This document shows, piece by piece, positions 34,346-46,700 of a DNA stretch of 64,000 bases. Source of the DNA: Heligmosomoides polygyrus polygyrus (lineage: Eukaryota > Nematoda > Chromadorea > Rhabditida > Heligmosomidae); assembly GCA_947396885.1 (NCBI GenBank), contig OX377201.1:10616332-10680331 (forward strand), in the 5' to 3' direction. Under the pieces are notes generated by a model. That model did no database searches. It saw only the letters and a list, made by a program, of their open reading frames with translations, and had not been told where the DNA came from. Numbering within the stretch: the first letter of the stretch is position 1; the number at the start of each line of letters is the position of its first letter. Position numbers and translations under genes: made by a program.

Positions 34346-34464
34346 TTGGAAAATGTAGCAAAGAGTAATTGAAGGCACTGAAATCCTTTGCTATTGTTCT
34401 TGACTGTATTTTCTATTTTCCTTGTGGCATTTTGTTTTTCAAATGAATAAATAAATAAATTTGG

Positions 34465-35125
34465 TAGCACAGTTGGGGAGGCTTCGGCTGCGGAGTTAGA
34501 TGTGAAACCCCGGATCGAGTTTATTGATTCAGGTCCCGCCTAGGCCAGTTAAGACTCCCGGGTGGATGAGTTATTAGCGGAGTTGCTTGACAAGGATAAA
34601 ACGACGACTTGTCTATCGGCTGGCCAACGCAAGTCTCTGTACAGTAGTCATTGGATCCGATGCCGATTCGGATAATTCGGATTCGTAATTTTTCCAAATC
34701 CTAGTTAAAATGATTGTGCGAATAATGGCACCTTTGAAAAGCTGGGATCCTAAGGCGATTCGGATGGTGACCACTTTCGGCAAATGAATTATCAGAAAAT
34801 TCAGATAACTGATTCTTGATAGGAAAACTGACATCTTATCCGATTCGAATATCCGATGTGAAATCCGGAGATAAAACAGTTATTTCATCTGAACATCTTT
34901 CCTGTTAAGGCTACTTTTATCTGAATCATTCTAAGATCCTGAGCTTCTCAAAAATGTTATTATTCCATACACTTTTTACGATGTTTTTAACCGGATTTGA
35001 AAAAATGACAAATTTTGAACTATCCGAATCAGTGTCGGATCCAATGTCTAATGTATAGGCCGAAACTATTTGAAATTACCTCCACGACATTCCGTAGAAG
35101 GTGATGCGCGGCACTTCCCAAAAAT
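34465..35125 (+). mobile_element. SINE-1 split by a MITE
   Basis: Head and body run to aagtctctgtaca at about 34644. The 3' body resumes at about 35056 (taggccgaaactatttgaaa, cacgacattccgtagaagg). Confidence 0.7.
34649..35046. mobile_element. MITE with cattggatccga termini
   Basis: Inverse termini cattggatccgatgccgatt and (complement of the right end) cattggatccgacactgatt, with gattcggat motifs repeated inside. It interrupts a SINE-1. Confidence 0.75.
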
Positions 35126-35129
35126 TTAT

Positions 35130-35525
35130 AGATTCACATGTTGAGAACCATGTGCGACGACGTCGGCCAGCACCTTTCGGCCGCGTGGGACCGTGTGACA
35201 CGATGTCGTGTCACAGTCCAATAATTCATTTTCCTGGATGAATTCAAATCTTTCAGATTTTTTGAGTATTTGCGCTTTATCTTTATATATTGTTGCGAAA
35301 ATCCACGATCCACAAAAACAATTTCCAGTTATTGATTTGTTGAGCTTCTCGAAAAGTAGTTCATTAAACTATCAAAGAAAATTGCAAAAAATCGATTGGT
35401 ACCAACCGCTAGACACGCGAAACTCGCGCAATCGTCAACTGTTAATGCTGCCACTTATCCTTTAATTATTAATGCAAGAATTGGGTTTAATGTATGTCAG
35501 GTCCGATTTGCAAAACATTTATGAT
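35130..35525. other. No gene or repeat recognised
   Basis: Contains a small hairpin, gtgtgacacgatgtcgtgtcaca, near 35195-35216 and an 85-codon featureless frame. Confidence 0.45.
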
Positions 35526-35529
35526 AACA

Positions 35530-35790
35530 TGGGTAAACGATCTACTTTAGGATGCACCACGAATTCCACTTCTACGGGATGTCGTGGAGGCGACTTGAAT
35601 GTGTATTTGGCCATACAATGACTTGCGGTGGCAAGCCAATAAAGAAGTCAGCGTTTTATCCTTTCCTGACAAGTCTGGGACCAACTCACCGATGCCGGTG
35701 GTATGGAAAACTTGGTTGGCCTGGGAGGGAAATCCGAACCAGGTATCTATCGACATACGGCACCTCCTCCGACTTTCCTACAAGCTCCCA
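35530..35790 (-). mobile_element. SINE-1 copy, tail lost
   Basis: Runs from ggatgcaccacgaattccac through cctgggagggaaatccgaac to an eroded head. Confidence 0.8.
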
Positions 35791-35978
35791 TTATGGCATG
35801 AGAAGTTCCAAATTTGATTTGAAAAATGTTCAGTTGGACGAAGAGATGGGGAAGCTCCTCGCGACAATGTTTTTTAAAACTCATCAGCGCTTCCTTTTGA
35901 AAAGCTGCTACAATAGCAGAAATTTTCATACTTTAAAGCTAAGATAATAGTTGATCAGAAGAGAACTCATTAACTCAC

Positions 35979-36119
35979 CACTACTCGTGGACCGCTCACT
36001 GTCGATTCCTTGCGAGGTGCGGCGTTATCGAAATTCCCGATGGAAATCAGAATGAGCAGCGTGACCAGTAGGAATACGAATGACACCTTCAGCAGCAGTT
36101 TGATGATCGGGTTCAGCAT
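35979..36119 (-). CDS. Candidate first coding exon, type II membrane protein N-terminus
   Basis: On the - strand an ATG opens a 47-codon segment that stops at a good donor (gtg|gtgagt) in phase 0. It has a short basic start (MLNPIIKLLLK) and a hydrophobic stretch VSFVFLLVTLLILISI at about residues 12-27. A polar stem follows (GNFDNAAPRKESTVSGPRVV). This layout is typical of signal-anchored Golgi or plasma-membrane type II proteins. Codon choice is GC-rich at third positions, like the two confident genes and unlike surrounding repeats. A second frame just upstream (36300-36161) also ends at a donor-like aag|gtgagt, so the true 5' structure is unclear. No downstream exon was identified. Confidence 0.4.
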
Positions 36120-36689
36120 GGTTGACGAGTAGAAGCCGACGAGAAGGTAGGCCACTCACCTTGCCCTTGCAGCAGCGCTCGGCGATACCGAACGGATATT
36201 TAACGCCGATTGTCCATGCGTCGAGATCCGCCGGCAGATACAGCCGAGTAACACAGAGGAAACTCGAGCGAAAAATCGTCCCCGCTCTCGCCTTCATCTG
36301 ATCTCTTCTGGCCGCCAGCGCTCGTCCTCGCTCTCACCTTCAGGATCCAGCGGTTTTCGTCCGCTTCAGCTCAAGAGGATCTAAAACTGCACGCTTCCCC
36401 TCTTAGTCTTCAATTACAGTTTTATGCGAGAAGACGCGCGGTGAAACACAGGAACTTATCGGTCACAAACGAACAGTTTAGCGAGCAGCAGAGCCCCTCG
36501 AATTGATATTGAGGTTGATTACTCGCCAAAGCACACCAACGTTCTAAAGATAATCTCTCTAACAAACATGTAAATCGTGTTATTTTCAACATGACAACCC
36601 TCCTCTGAAGAAGCAGATGTCATGAATCAAATTCAGTCCGTTCCTTACGACACTAGCATTTAGCATGCGATCTGTATGGCTATTAACAC

Positions 36690-36980
36690 CTGTCGTCCCG
36701 TTGATGATCTTGTTGCTCGGGCGGGCGCCACCAGCGTCTCCATTCGTCCGCGTCGCGTGCCAGAGTGTTCCCATGGATCCTCCTCGCTCGAGGGACACGA
36801 GGAGCGTCTTTTCTTTCATTCAGGGCGTTCACGAAGAAGACTGACCAATATTGGGTTTCCTAGTGTTGTATTGATCTCTTGCGGAATCCAGTCGGTGACG
36901 GCTCTTGTCCATTGGATGTCCGAGAAGAGCATTACGTGGTTGACCCACCTAATTTTCGACGACTTGGTCCATCCCTAAAT
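36690..36980 (-). pseudogene. RTE-type LINE C-terminal fragment
   Basis: On the - strand, [28 protein letters not shown] corresponds to the [27 protein letters not shown] module seen at 59760-60085. Shifted pieces equivalent to LARDRDEWRR--RP-EQ-DDQRDDR follow. It is truncated and frameshifted. Confidence 0.8.
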
Positions 36981-36984
36981 CTAA

Positions 36985-38005
36985 GGCTTGAACATCCAGC
37001 ACCTACTAGGCGTCAATCCAACTTGCCTACGTAGGATTCGGAAACAAAACATAAGATTTGCTACCGGATGCCTGCATTGTAAACATTGCAATCCCAAGAA
37101 TTTCAATGGATTAGGATAACCAGGGAAAGAGAAAGGAAAGCAGAATCGTTCATAGAATCCTTGATACAGTGGAGAAGCCAGTTTTGTGAACGTCTCTTGA
37201 TCTCTATCAATATGCGAAATCTTGTTCTTTTTGCCCGGGTTCTATAACTGACAGCATTGTTTAAAATGGAGTATGACGTATGTATTATTGCCCTTAGCGG
37301 TTTACTCTGCCCAGACCCTAGTAGAGACCGTTTTTTCTTTCATAGAAAGCTTTAATATTTTCTATTATAAACAATTATTGTAAACGAGAGCTAGTCTGTC
37401 AGTCTGTTCATTCGTCGGTGCAAAAATAGTTGCGGATCAGCGGCTTTGACAGCAGTCTATTTGATAGTGCTAATTTCAACTTAGAGTTGAGCGTATCAGG
37501 CAATAATGACTATAATAACCCTGAAGGATGTAGGATGAAGGAAATAGGATGAAGTGATGTTTGGGCGAGTAGTTTTGCGAATGTTTCGACTTTTCCTGGC
37601 TCCGAAGAAGGCGAAACTCGCCGAACGTCAGTCTAATAAAAGACGTTAACAGTCTTGGTCTCTACAGCTCAAGAACACTGCATCACACTGCATTGATAAT
37701 CAAAAATTATAATAACCGTTGGACAGATTTCATAAAGAACAACCAGTATTGATCGGCCAATCAATATTAATACGATTTTTGTCCTCAAGTGGCCGTTTGA
37801 AGTGGTATTAATGTGAATATTAGGCGGTGGTCAGGATTTAGACAATGTGAACAGTTGCATTGATCGTCGAATCAATATCGATCGATGTTGTCGAATTCTG
37901 CGTCGATATGACAGTCGGTGGTGACCTCGGTCCCTATGACTGCATATTCCTGTTGTCGTTAAGTCGTTGTGACAGTTGCTGTGTTTGGCTGCTGCAGTCA
38001 CTCGT
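36985..38005. other. Intergenic, ATCGAT-containing, no gene seen
   Basis: Several ATCGAT/TCGATTGAT motifs occur at 37740-37910. No TIR pair or protein domain was found. Confidence 0.45.
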
Positions 38006-38009
38006 AGAG

Positions 38010-40110
38010 GCCTACTGACCAGTCGTCTTCTCTCTGGTGTAAGTAAGACGGTTGTCCTGGGCTAGAGTCTGAACCCTATCAATCAATATTCCCCTCTCCA
38101 CTACATTTTTGCCTGCCCAAACGAATATATTCGAAAAATTATTCAAATAATTCGTTCTGTCAAGTCCGGGTCCAGCGTCCATCGGACCCCCAGTGTCGAT
38201 CGGTGTCGATATTTCTCTTACCGTCGGCACTCTCCTCCTTCGGAACACTATTTCCTACGGACCCCTCTCCTTCGCCATGGCCGGAGCTGTCCGAACGAGG
38301 CCTGGGGGTTGATCGGCGTTGATCTGATACCGCGGGAGCCGCGCCGCATCGGACCATGCGCAGCGGCCGGGTCCCCAGAACAGTAGTCTTCGTTCCTCGC
38401 TGCGGAGCAGCAGGTCCAGCCTTGAGGGCCGTATCTCTTTCTTTTTCTTCGTTCCGGTTTTATCCTCTAACCGCTTCCACGTGGGAAAAGGGTCCAGCCT
38501 CTCACGCAGAGACGTTAGGAGTGTAGCGAGCACATCATTGAGAGCTAGGTTTTGCATCGTCGGTCGAGACCCGGCGCCGTCATCCTAGTCTTGCTTCTCG
38601 TAGCCCACGGGACGCTAATAGGTGTCTCCCGGACAAGGCAGCGGTAGGGTTAGACACATTCCCCTTCCGCTGAGAGTGAGTGTTTTCGCTGAAAGTAGCG
38701 ACCAAGGGCCCTAGTGCTCTTGACATCGTTTGTGCTCCACTCCCCACGGTCCCTTCATCCTCTCCCACTGTTTCGGCTGACATAACTAAATCATCACTCC
38801 GTTCAACCTTGTACCCAGCCGCACGCTTCACAGCCGGCTTTGGGTTCTTCGTGGCTAACAGCAGTTAGCCCCAATTCCCCTCTTTTGTGTCGTAGGCCAA
38901 ACCTGAGCCTCCACGGTAGGGGTACTCATTGGGTGGAGACCCACTAAATTAGGGGAAGAGTCTAGGTAGTCCCTAAGGGCTTACACACCCGGCTCCCCCA
39001 TAGTGTAGACTCCCCAGTGAGTTCGGGCAGGAGTGGCGCATCCGCCTCCTAGCCTGGTTGAGACGAGTGTAGTCGGCCTGAGTTTTAGTAGGCGTTAGCA
39101 CTTGTGAGAAGTAAAGGGGGTGCTTTCCGGGCGTAGCTTCATCTAGTGGAGAGTCTAGTTGTCTAGAAGTCGGCTGGCGACTCCTGGTGGCGTTGCCTTA
39201 GCCTGACCTCCTAGGTGGGCTTTTACTGGTACTTAACGTACCCTCCTTCGCCCCGCATTCCCCGGGTTCGGGCTACGCAGCGACCGATGCATGGTAGTCG
39301 TCCTCACTGCTAAGTGAGATTGGTCCTTGAGGATTAGGTAAGCACCTAGTTGAGTTGGTCTCCACCTGGTGGTCTATCCCTGCTCCTCCCTTGTCCCATC
39401 CGCCCCTAGTTGCGTGAGTGGAGCCCAAAGGGAGTCAAGAGCGAGTCAGTCAGGTGGTACCCAGACCTCAGTGATCGGACGAGCCCCGGGTGCAATTCCC
39501 ACATACTAGCCAAATTTGGTGGTGACAGTTGATCCTTGTTGAGTGCAATTAACCCATTTGAGATATCTAATTCATTTGAGGCCACTAGCATTTGCTCCTT
39601 TTGAAGCCATTTTGATAACTTCTGTATTCATTGTCGCGTTCGTTTCGAAGTCGTTGTTTCGCTGTTCCGTATTTGTGTTTGTTTTTAAGTTTATCATAAA
39701 CTTTATAAAAACCTACGGTGTAACTACCGTCTGACATACGGTTCAGCCGTCTGGTACCTAGAGGGGAGATAAAAGAAACGCTAGGGGACCTTAGGTAACC
39801 TTCTCTGAGTTGTCAAGTCGGATTAGGTACCGGTAGCTTTGGAAGAATTTACTTAACGAAGAAGAACATAATGTCGGTAGACCTGCACGGTTTAAGTGCT
39901 TCTAGAAGCCCTTCTGCCTGTTCGCCTAGCGACGGCGCAGAAGGACACCGACTAAGTTCTCCGGGTGGGGAAGCGGGAAGGCCGGATGGCAAGGACAACC
40001 TCGCACCCACCTGCGGACTGAGTCGGGAGTTGACAAGTATTTCGTCATCATCCATACTTCCTCCCGCAACTCAATCAAATCAAAGTCCGCCCAACTTGAC
40101 ATGATGGCCA
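38010..40110. other. GC-rich block, probable retroelement 5' region, unassigned
   Basis: A sharp rise in GC distinguishes this 2.1-kb block from its flanks. On the - strand 38860-38012 has stacked open frames with basic/acidic sequence (for example RLEDKTGTKKKKEIRPSRLD). On the + strand a long untranslated-looking stretch, 38870-39870, precedes an ATG-started 77-codon frame rich in Ser/Pro (39871-40104). The layout could be the 5' UTR and start of ORF1 of a LINE, but no RT, nuclease or zinc finger is visible. I do not recognise it. Confidence 0.35.
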
Positions 40111-40136
40111 ATCCGACCCTCAGGAAACTTGACAGT

Positions 40137-40560
40137 TCCAATATTTGATCAGTAGTTGAATATTTGATATTTCTAGATTTTCGAATATTCGTTTGAATTC
40201 AAACATCAATGGCTTCAAAAAGTCGAATGTTCGTTCGAATTCGAAAATCGAAAAGTTGCGATATTTGAATATTATTCGACAATCGAATATTTCATCTTTA
40301 TTGGAAAATCTAATAATTTTATTTGAATATCGACATCCTTATTGGAAAATCAATTAATTTCAATTGAATATCGAATAAACTTCAAATCTTCAAGTACAAC
40401 TATCCGATTCGAACCAATTATTCGACTATTCAAATGTTCGACTAAACGAAAAGTGGGGTTTATTCGATTTTCGATCATTCGAAAAACTGATGATGGAATA
40501 AATTCGTTCGTTCCTTTGCTCGAAAATTTTCGACTTCGAATTTATTTGTTCATTCATTCG
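40137..40560. repeat. TTCGAA-rich diffuse repeat upstream of the receptor gene
   Basis: Many attcgaa, tcgaata and tcgaaaa words without fixed periodicity. It is similar in composition to the 7.2- and 9.9-kb arrays and ends about 190 bp before the receptor ATG. Confidence 0.6.
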
Positions 40561-40738
40561 TTCGATTAGAATTCTCAAAAGCACAACTATACGCTCCACT
40601 ATCTTACAATCTCTACTAAGTAACCTCAAAGAACTGCTCCAGCCGCTCACCTTTCTTTCCTCGACCTTTCCTAGTTTATTGCTCTCGAGATTCGATCGCG
40701 ACCCGTTCCGTTCAAACGCTACCCTCATTAAGTAGCTC

Positions 40739-40751
40739 GGTTTCAGTGCTG
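40739..40751 (+). promoter_or_regulatory. Probable SL trans-splice acceptor of the receptor gene
   Basis: The string cggtttcag|tgctg-ATG places a strong nematode acceptor (tttcag) five nucleotides before the first ATG of the receptor. This is the usual layout of spliced-leader addition. An upstream cis-spliced non-coding exon is the alternative. Confidence 0.6.
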
Positions 40752-43700
40752 ATGCGGTACTGTCCGTATGACAATGTGACGGACACGGCCGAGTCGCTGG
40801 AGTCGTCTTGTTGCACGGACTTCGAGACCTCCACCGACGCCTTATACCGAGCTGTGCAAGGCTTGCACGTCATCACTGGTGTAATGGGTGTCTACTTCTC
40901 GCTGCTTTACCTCGTCAGATACTCGTCGAAGCACTTCCTGCCACAGAATACAAAGGTTCGTCGATCACATTGTTTAAGGTGGGTCATTAGGGAATCTTTC
41001 CACCGATCTTTGCAGGTGTTTCTTTGGATCACATTGGTCACCACAATCGTGCATTCAATCACGCTGACGGCTGTGCACGTAAGTCATGCTAATTTCCCTA
41101 TTCATACCCAGAAATGCATAAGCAATTTATTCACGAATGCCTGGAAAAATCTGAGTGAGAGCGCTGAGACAAATCTTATTGGTCTATAGATGGGGCCTTC
41201 AGAAACCATTCTTCATAATAATAAAAAATGATACAAAATTCCACACAGCCGGTGCCTAATATTTAGGGAAAAGCTTTGAAGAGGTGATGTATGTACTCTC
41301 TAGGCAAATGGCACATTGCGGTGAGGGTGCTGGATAGTTTTTTTTTTCAGAAAAAAAGGCGGAATCTGTGACGTCGGCCATCATAACCACGGATAAGCTT
41401 TGGGCGCAATTGTTACCTAATAGGACAGCTTAACTTCTTCGTGTAGACACAAGAATAAAGAATAAAGCACGCATTACTCAGCCTTTTTTGGAATGCGTCA
41501 CGCATTCTACTTCTACGGGATATCGTGGAGATGGAGGTGATTTGGCTGCGTATTTGGCCATACAATGACTAGCGGTGGCCAGCCGATGAACAAGTCAACG
41601 TTCTATTCTTCCCCGACAAGTCTGATACCAACTCCACGACCCCGAAGCGGTGGAAGGTTCGGTTGGCCTGGAAGGGAATTCCAAACCATGAACCTGGTAT
41701 CGGGTGCACGTGACAGTCGACACCTCCTCGAACTGCGCTACAAGCGGGTTTAATCACCAAGATTGAAGGGCATTTGAATACTGTCCAAAACTGTGTAGAC
41801 ATAGCCTTTTAATTTTTTGGCGACATTTTTGTAAAATGTTGGAGCAGAGCCATAGGAAAGAAATTTTGGACCGATCGTAGAAGGGAGATAGTCTGCTCTG
41901 GCTCTTGGACAACGGCGGCAAATAGTTTACAGATACAGTACCGTGAACTGAACTACGGGAGTACCTTACTTTGCAATTTTCTAGCGAGAACATGCCTCTT
42001 TTCTAGCGATGCCTCCTTCCGACTAGAATACATCCGAAATCTCGAAAATCCTTGTCTGTCCATTGTGAGTGAAGTTCTGTTGAAAGGGGAAGAATTGTCC
42101 GTCACATTAAATTCGCCGATAACTGATAGAATTTTCACCCACTGCTGACGATTGTTTCTCCAATAGTTCACCGTTTCAAACAAACAAAAACGTTTTCACT
42201 TCCTTCACGCGTAGCGCTTACAGTATAGCACTTGTACGCAATTACACACTTACGCGACACCTTACGCTATATCGTGTTAAATATCCTCAGCCTTCCACAG
42301 CGTTCGAATGAAATAAAACTATGGTTCTCCGAATAAAATTGGCCAGCAGATGGACGGTGCTTTTCCTGAAATTCAGCGAGATTTCTAAGGCGGTTGTTTG
42401 TAACCTACTTTTCGGTGGGCACTGGCTTACTACCAGGTACCGCTCAAAGCTGCTAGTTCCACTGCCGGTCAGATTTTGGTCACTTACCGGTGAAATTTCT
42501 TCAGTGCAGGAGAGTTTCATTCCATATGATCGCTATGGGTGTCCGTATCGACCCGCAGTAGACCAGTAGAATTTCAAGAGTCAGGCTTGCCACAGCTGCG
42601 CTCCGTCGTCCCACATAAGCGCCTTTTTGCAACCTCTTCTCCTCCAATCGCTAATCACTCATCAAATTTAGGCTTCAGAAGGACCAGACTTCTTTGCCTT
42701 CAATAAAGGCACGTATTTGTTTATAAGTAATGAATTATGCATAAAGGATAACGGACGGTGCTACTCAATGCTACTCATTCCACTTCTAAGGGATGTCGTG
42801 GAGGCGATTTTAATGCATGTTTGACCTAAAATGACTTGCGGTGACCAGCCGACGGACAAGTCAGCGCTTTATCCTTCCCGGACAAATCTGGTACCAATTC
42901 ACCGACCCCGGAGAGATGGAAGCTTGGTTGGCCTGGGCGGGAAATCCGAACCACGAACCTGGTATTGGGACAGCCAGACCTCCTTCGACTGCTCTACATG
43001 CGCCCTGTGAATTATGTATGTTAGTGAAAATCCTCCACTGAAAGAAGTTTTTAAGGTTCTTCATCTGGCTCAGTCCTTTCAAGCAGATGAAAGCAATCCA
43101 TGTGCCGTGAGGAACACTGTGGGATTCTGCGCTCCGTTTCGATATTCGTTCGCCTTCTGCGTATTCCTACTGGTGCTGAATCAATACTTCATGTATGTCG
43201 ATCGCTTACTTGACACTTTCTGGATGGCCTACAAATCAGCACAGAACTATATACTCGCCGTATTGCTTACTATTGAGGTAAGTTGGTTCTTGCGCAAAAA
43301 TAATTGACGCTACTTCTTTCCGCCATTTCTAACCATGAGGCTGAGTTTATTTATTCAGTTATTCTGAAGAAGAGTTTTTTAGAATAAACGTGATCGTAAA
43401 GATTTGTTTTCAGTTTTTTTCAATAAAAGTGAATGATTCCTAGATTTCAAAAATATTAAAAATACACAACAATTCTTGGAAATTTTGATGTGAATTCGAT
43501 AGTACTATAGACTATTACCGTACAAATTGAGATGACATTGGATCCTTCCATCGGACGCGGCGTTTCAATGTTCAATATTCATTAAAAAAACACCCAGCCG
43601 ACGATCAACGCTGATCCACAACATAAATTGTCTGATTCGAACGCCTTCACTGTTTTGAATCATTAGAATATATAATGATCGACATTTTTGAACATTTTAA

Positions 43701-46700
43701 AAATACTTTGCTAACATTTTTTATTGTTTCACTATTATAAGCTTGACTGTAATTCTTTTTATGATATTTTATGCCATTACCATATTAAACCGGCCACGTT
43801 TTTCTAAGCTGGTGGCATTTCTACTTTTCGAATGAGACCAAAAAACTTCAGAAATAAAACGGACATATTGCAAACCAAATCAGACGTATCTAAAGTGTAA
43901 ATAAACAGGGATTTTACAAGGTCTATTTTTCAAGAACATTTTTGATAAAAATTCATCTTTGCATAATGTCTTCAGAAAAAATGGATCCATTTCTTGAATA
44001 AACATAAACCTCCAATTATTAGGTTTCAAGCAATGTTTTAAAGTTTGTTCTGACACGCTATAGAACAATGAACTACCACAGATATGTCATAAGGAGGGTA
44101 TGCGCCGCGCATTCCTTCGCTACATTGCATTTTCTACTGGAATGATAGCAGAATTGCTGTTTCCACGCGCTTGATTTTAGAGACAGCAAAAGCAATCATA
44201 ACCGAAAAATACGATACCATTCGCGACAGCATACCATAGGTAAGCAGCATTTGCGCAATTAATCAAATAAACACTTCAATGTTCAGTGCAAGTGCACGGC
44301 GCAATCTCTTCACTTGAACAACTTGTATCAAAGCGATTTAGAACGTAACTTAGACCTTGTGTCAGCAAAAAAGAGTAGAAATTCTCTGACATTCAAAAAG
44401 CGACACATTTCTTTTCAAGGCACCTTCTATAGCAGATTTTTTAATAATTTTCTCGAAAAAAATAATGTTGCGCCTTTTTTCAATAAAGAGCCTATTTATA
44501 CTTCAGATTTGTTAATTTCAGAAAAATGTTGTTCAGTTTAAAATGGAATGTAAGCTGTATAAGCTGAAAGGTGTTCAGTTTAAAGTGAAAATGAAATATC
44601 TTTACATATTTATCTTTTATTATTTCACATTTTTTTAACCTGGATGTAATGCTTCGCCTTCCAGCTGCCGTTGTCCGCTGTTCTCATTCTGTTCATGTTT
44701 CGCGGTGCCGTCGCCACAGACACGCTGCTCTCGTGCCTTAATGTCCCGTTGTCCTCGATGGGTAGGCATTGTAGCGCTTTTCACATTGGATCTGACGATT
44801 CTGGTGAGAATTTCAGTCGACGTCAGTATCACTACAGCAGCGCTGCTTCCTATCAACTGCCTCTGCCTCGTGATGTCGGTGTTACTCTTTCAGACGCAAG
44901 GACGCAAGATCACATTGTGAGTGAACTGTGAAATCTGTTTCAAATCAATTTTTTCTCGAATTTTCCTTTTTAAGTAAGATTTTGGTCACTAATCCGAATA
45001 TATGTAGCGCAATCGGAGGAGGCGCCGACTGTCGCGTGCACCGGATACCAGGTTCCTCGTTCGCATTTCCCGCCCAGGCTAACCAAGTTTTCCATCTCTC
45101 CGGGGTCGGTGAATTGCTACCGGACTTGTCTGGGAAGGATAAAGCGCTGACTTGTTCTTCGGCTGGCCACCGCAAGTCATCGCACGGCCAAATATGCATT
45201 CAAATCGCCTCCACGACATCCCGCGGAGGTAGAATATGTGGCTTCCAAAAGGGATTGAATAACGTCGTCCTTTATCCTTTATCCTTACAAAGCTTGCACC
45301 AAAATTGGAAAAAGCTCGAAGAGGCTAAGCCGCAAGGCGCAATGCACCAGCTGTGGTGGGGAAGTCTTAGAGGTCTACTGCGGGTGAATATGAACGCATA
45401 TCTCAGAAACAGCGGTCAACCAGGGGCCGGATTCATCAACGACTTACAGCAAGTTAACAGAAAAATTACAGCCGAAATCCCTGATAGCGCGGCTCATCAA
45501 GCGATGGGATATAGTGAGCGATAAGCCGCGTTATCTGAGTTTTTCGCTGTGAATTTTCTGTTAAAGTTGTGCAAGTCGTTGATGAATCTGACCTCCGAAG
45601 GGCAGCCATATTTCACGGAAGGCGGTGAACGGTAGATGAGCATTATTTCTCCTGAAATTCAACGAACTTTAGCGGAAATTTTGCGGAACTTAAGGCATGA
45701 TTGACTTCTGATGAAATTCCGTTCACTTACCGGTTCAATATCATTGGCGTACAACTACATATAGTTGCACCTATAAATAACTGCTGTATTTTCACGTCAA
45801 TTGGACACTTCAAATCAAGTTGGACACTTTTTTTTATCAAACTAGACACTCTTCTAAGCTAGCTCTAGGACTTTTGAAATCAAAGCGAAGTCTTCCGAAT
45901 CGAAATGATTTTCAGGCAGGTTAAAATTTGAAACGGATTATACTACAAACTCAATAGGGTGGTTAGAATAATTTTTTGTTCAAGGAAAAGTTGTAGTAAC
46001 TTTTTTTAGTTTACCTTCCCCAATAGGTGTAAAAAGCTTTGAAAAGTTCTAATTCTTGTTAAAGTTGTTTTAAAGCACAGCTAAGAAGCAAGTATATAAC
46101 GCATTAAAAGGTCAGATCGCGCCATACACTCAAAAGTTCGCCGCAACTTTATTTTGGTTGGTTAACTGTCACTTTCATGAGCTAACAATGCGAAGGATAT
46201 GTGTGTTCTTTACAGTTGTTTTCGTTACATCGTTAACGAACCCCATGCAAACGGAAATTCTGATATCAATCGAATAAAAATCGTGACGTCTTGAACGAGT
46301 GCATTGCGCAATCCTTTCTTTGGCGCCAAAAAATTTGCCGCCCTTCTGCTCTTTCAGACAGGCTTCAAACCATTATTTTTCCTAAAAAATAAGAATTTTA
46401 TAAAACTTCAAACAATGTGCTCACTTGTTGGGTGGATGAACAAAACCTTTAAAAATAAAAATAATTATATAAAAATATGCTTAAAATAAACAAAGTAATA
46501 CTAAAATTTTCCTTGGTCAAAAAATTATTCTAACCTTTTTGGAAAGAATCAAGTTTATTGTAGAAGAGGTTTATTTCAATTTGGAAGAGTTCATTTTGAT
46601 TTCAAAAGTCTTACAATTAGGCTAACCTAGAAGAGTGTCCAATTTGATTTGAAAGGTGTCCGATTTGACGTGAAGCTTGCATATTTAAGATGGCAGCGTA

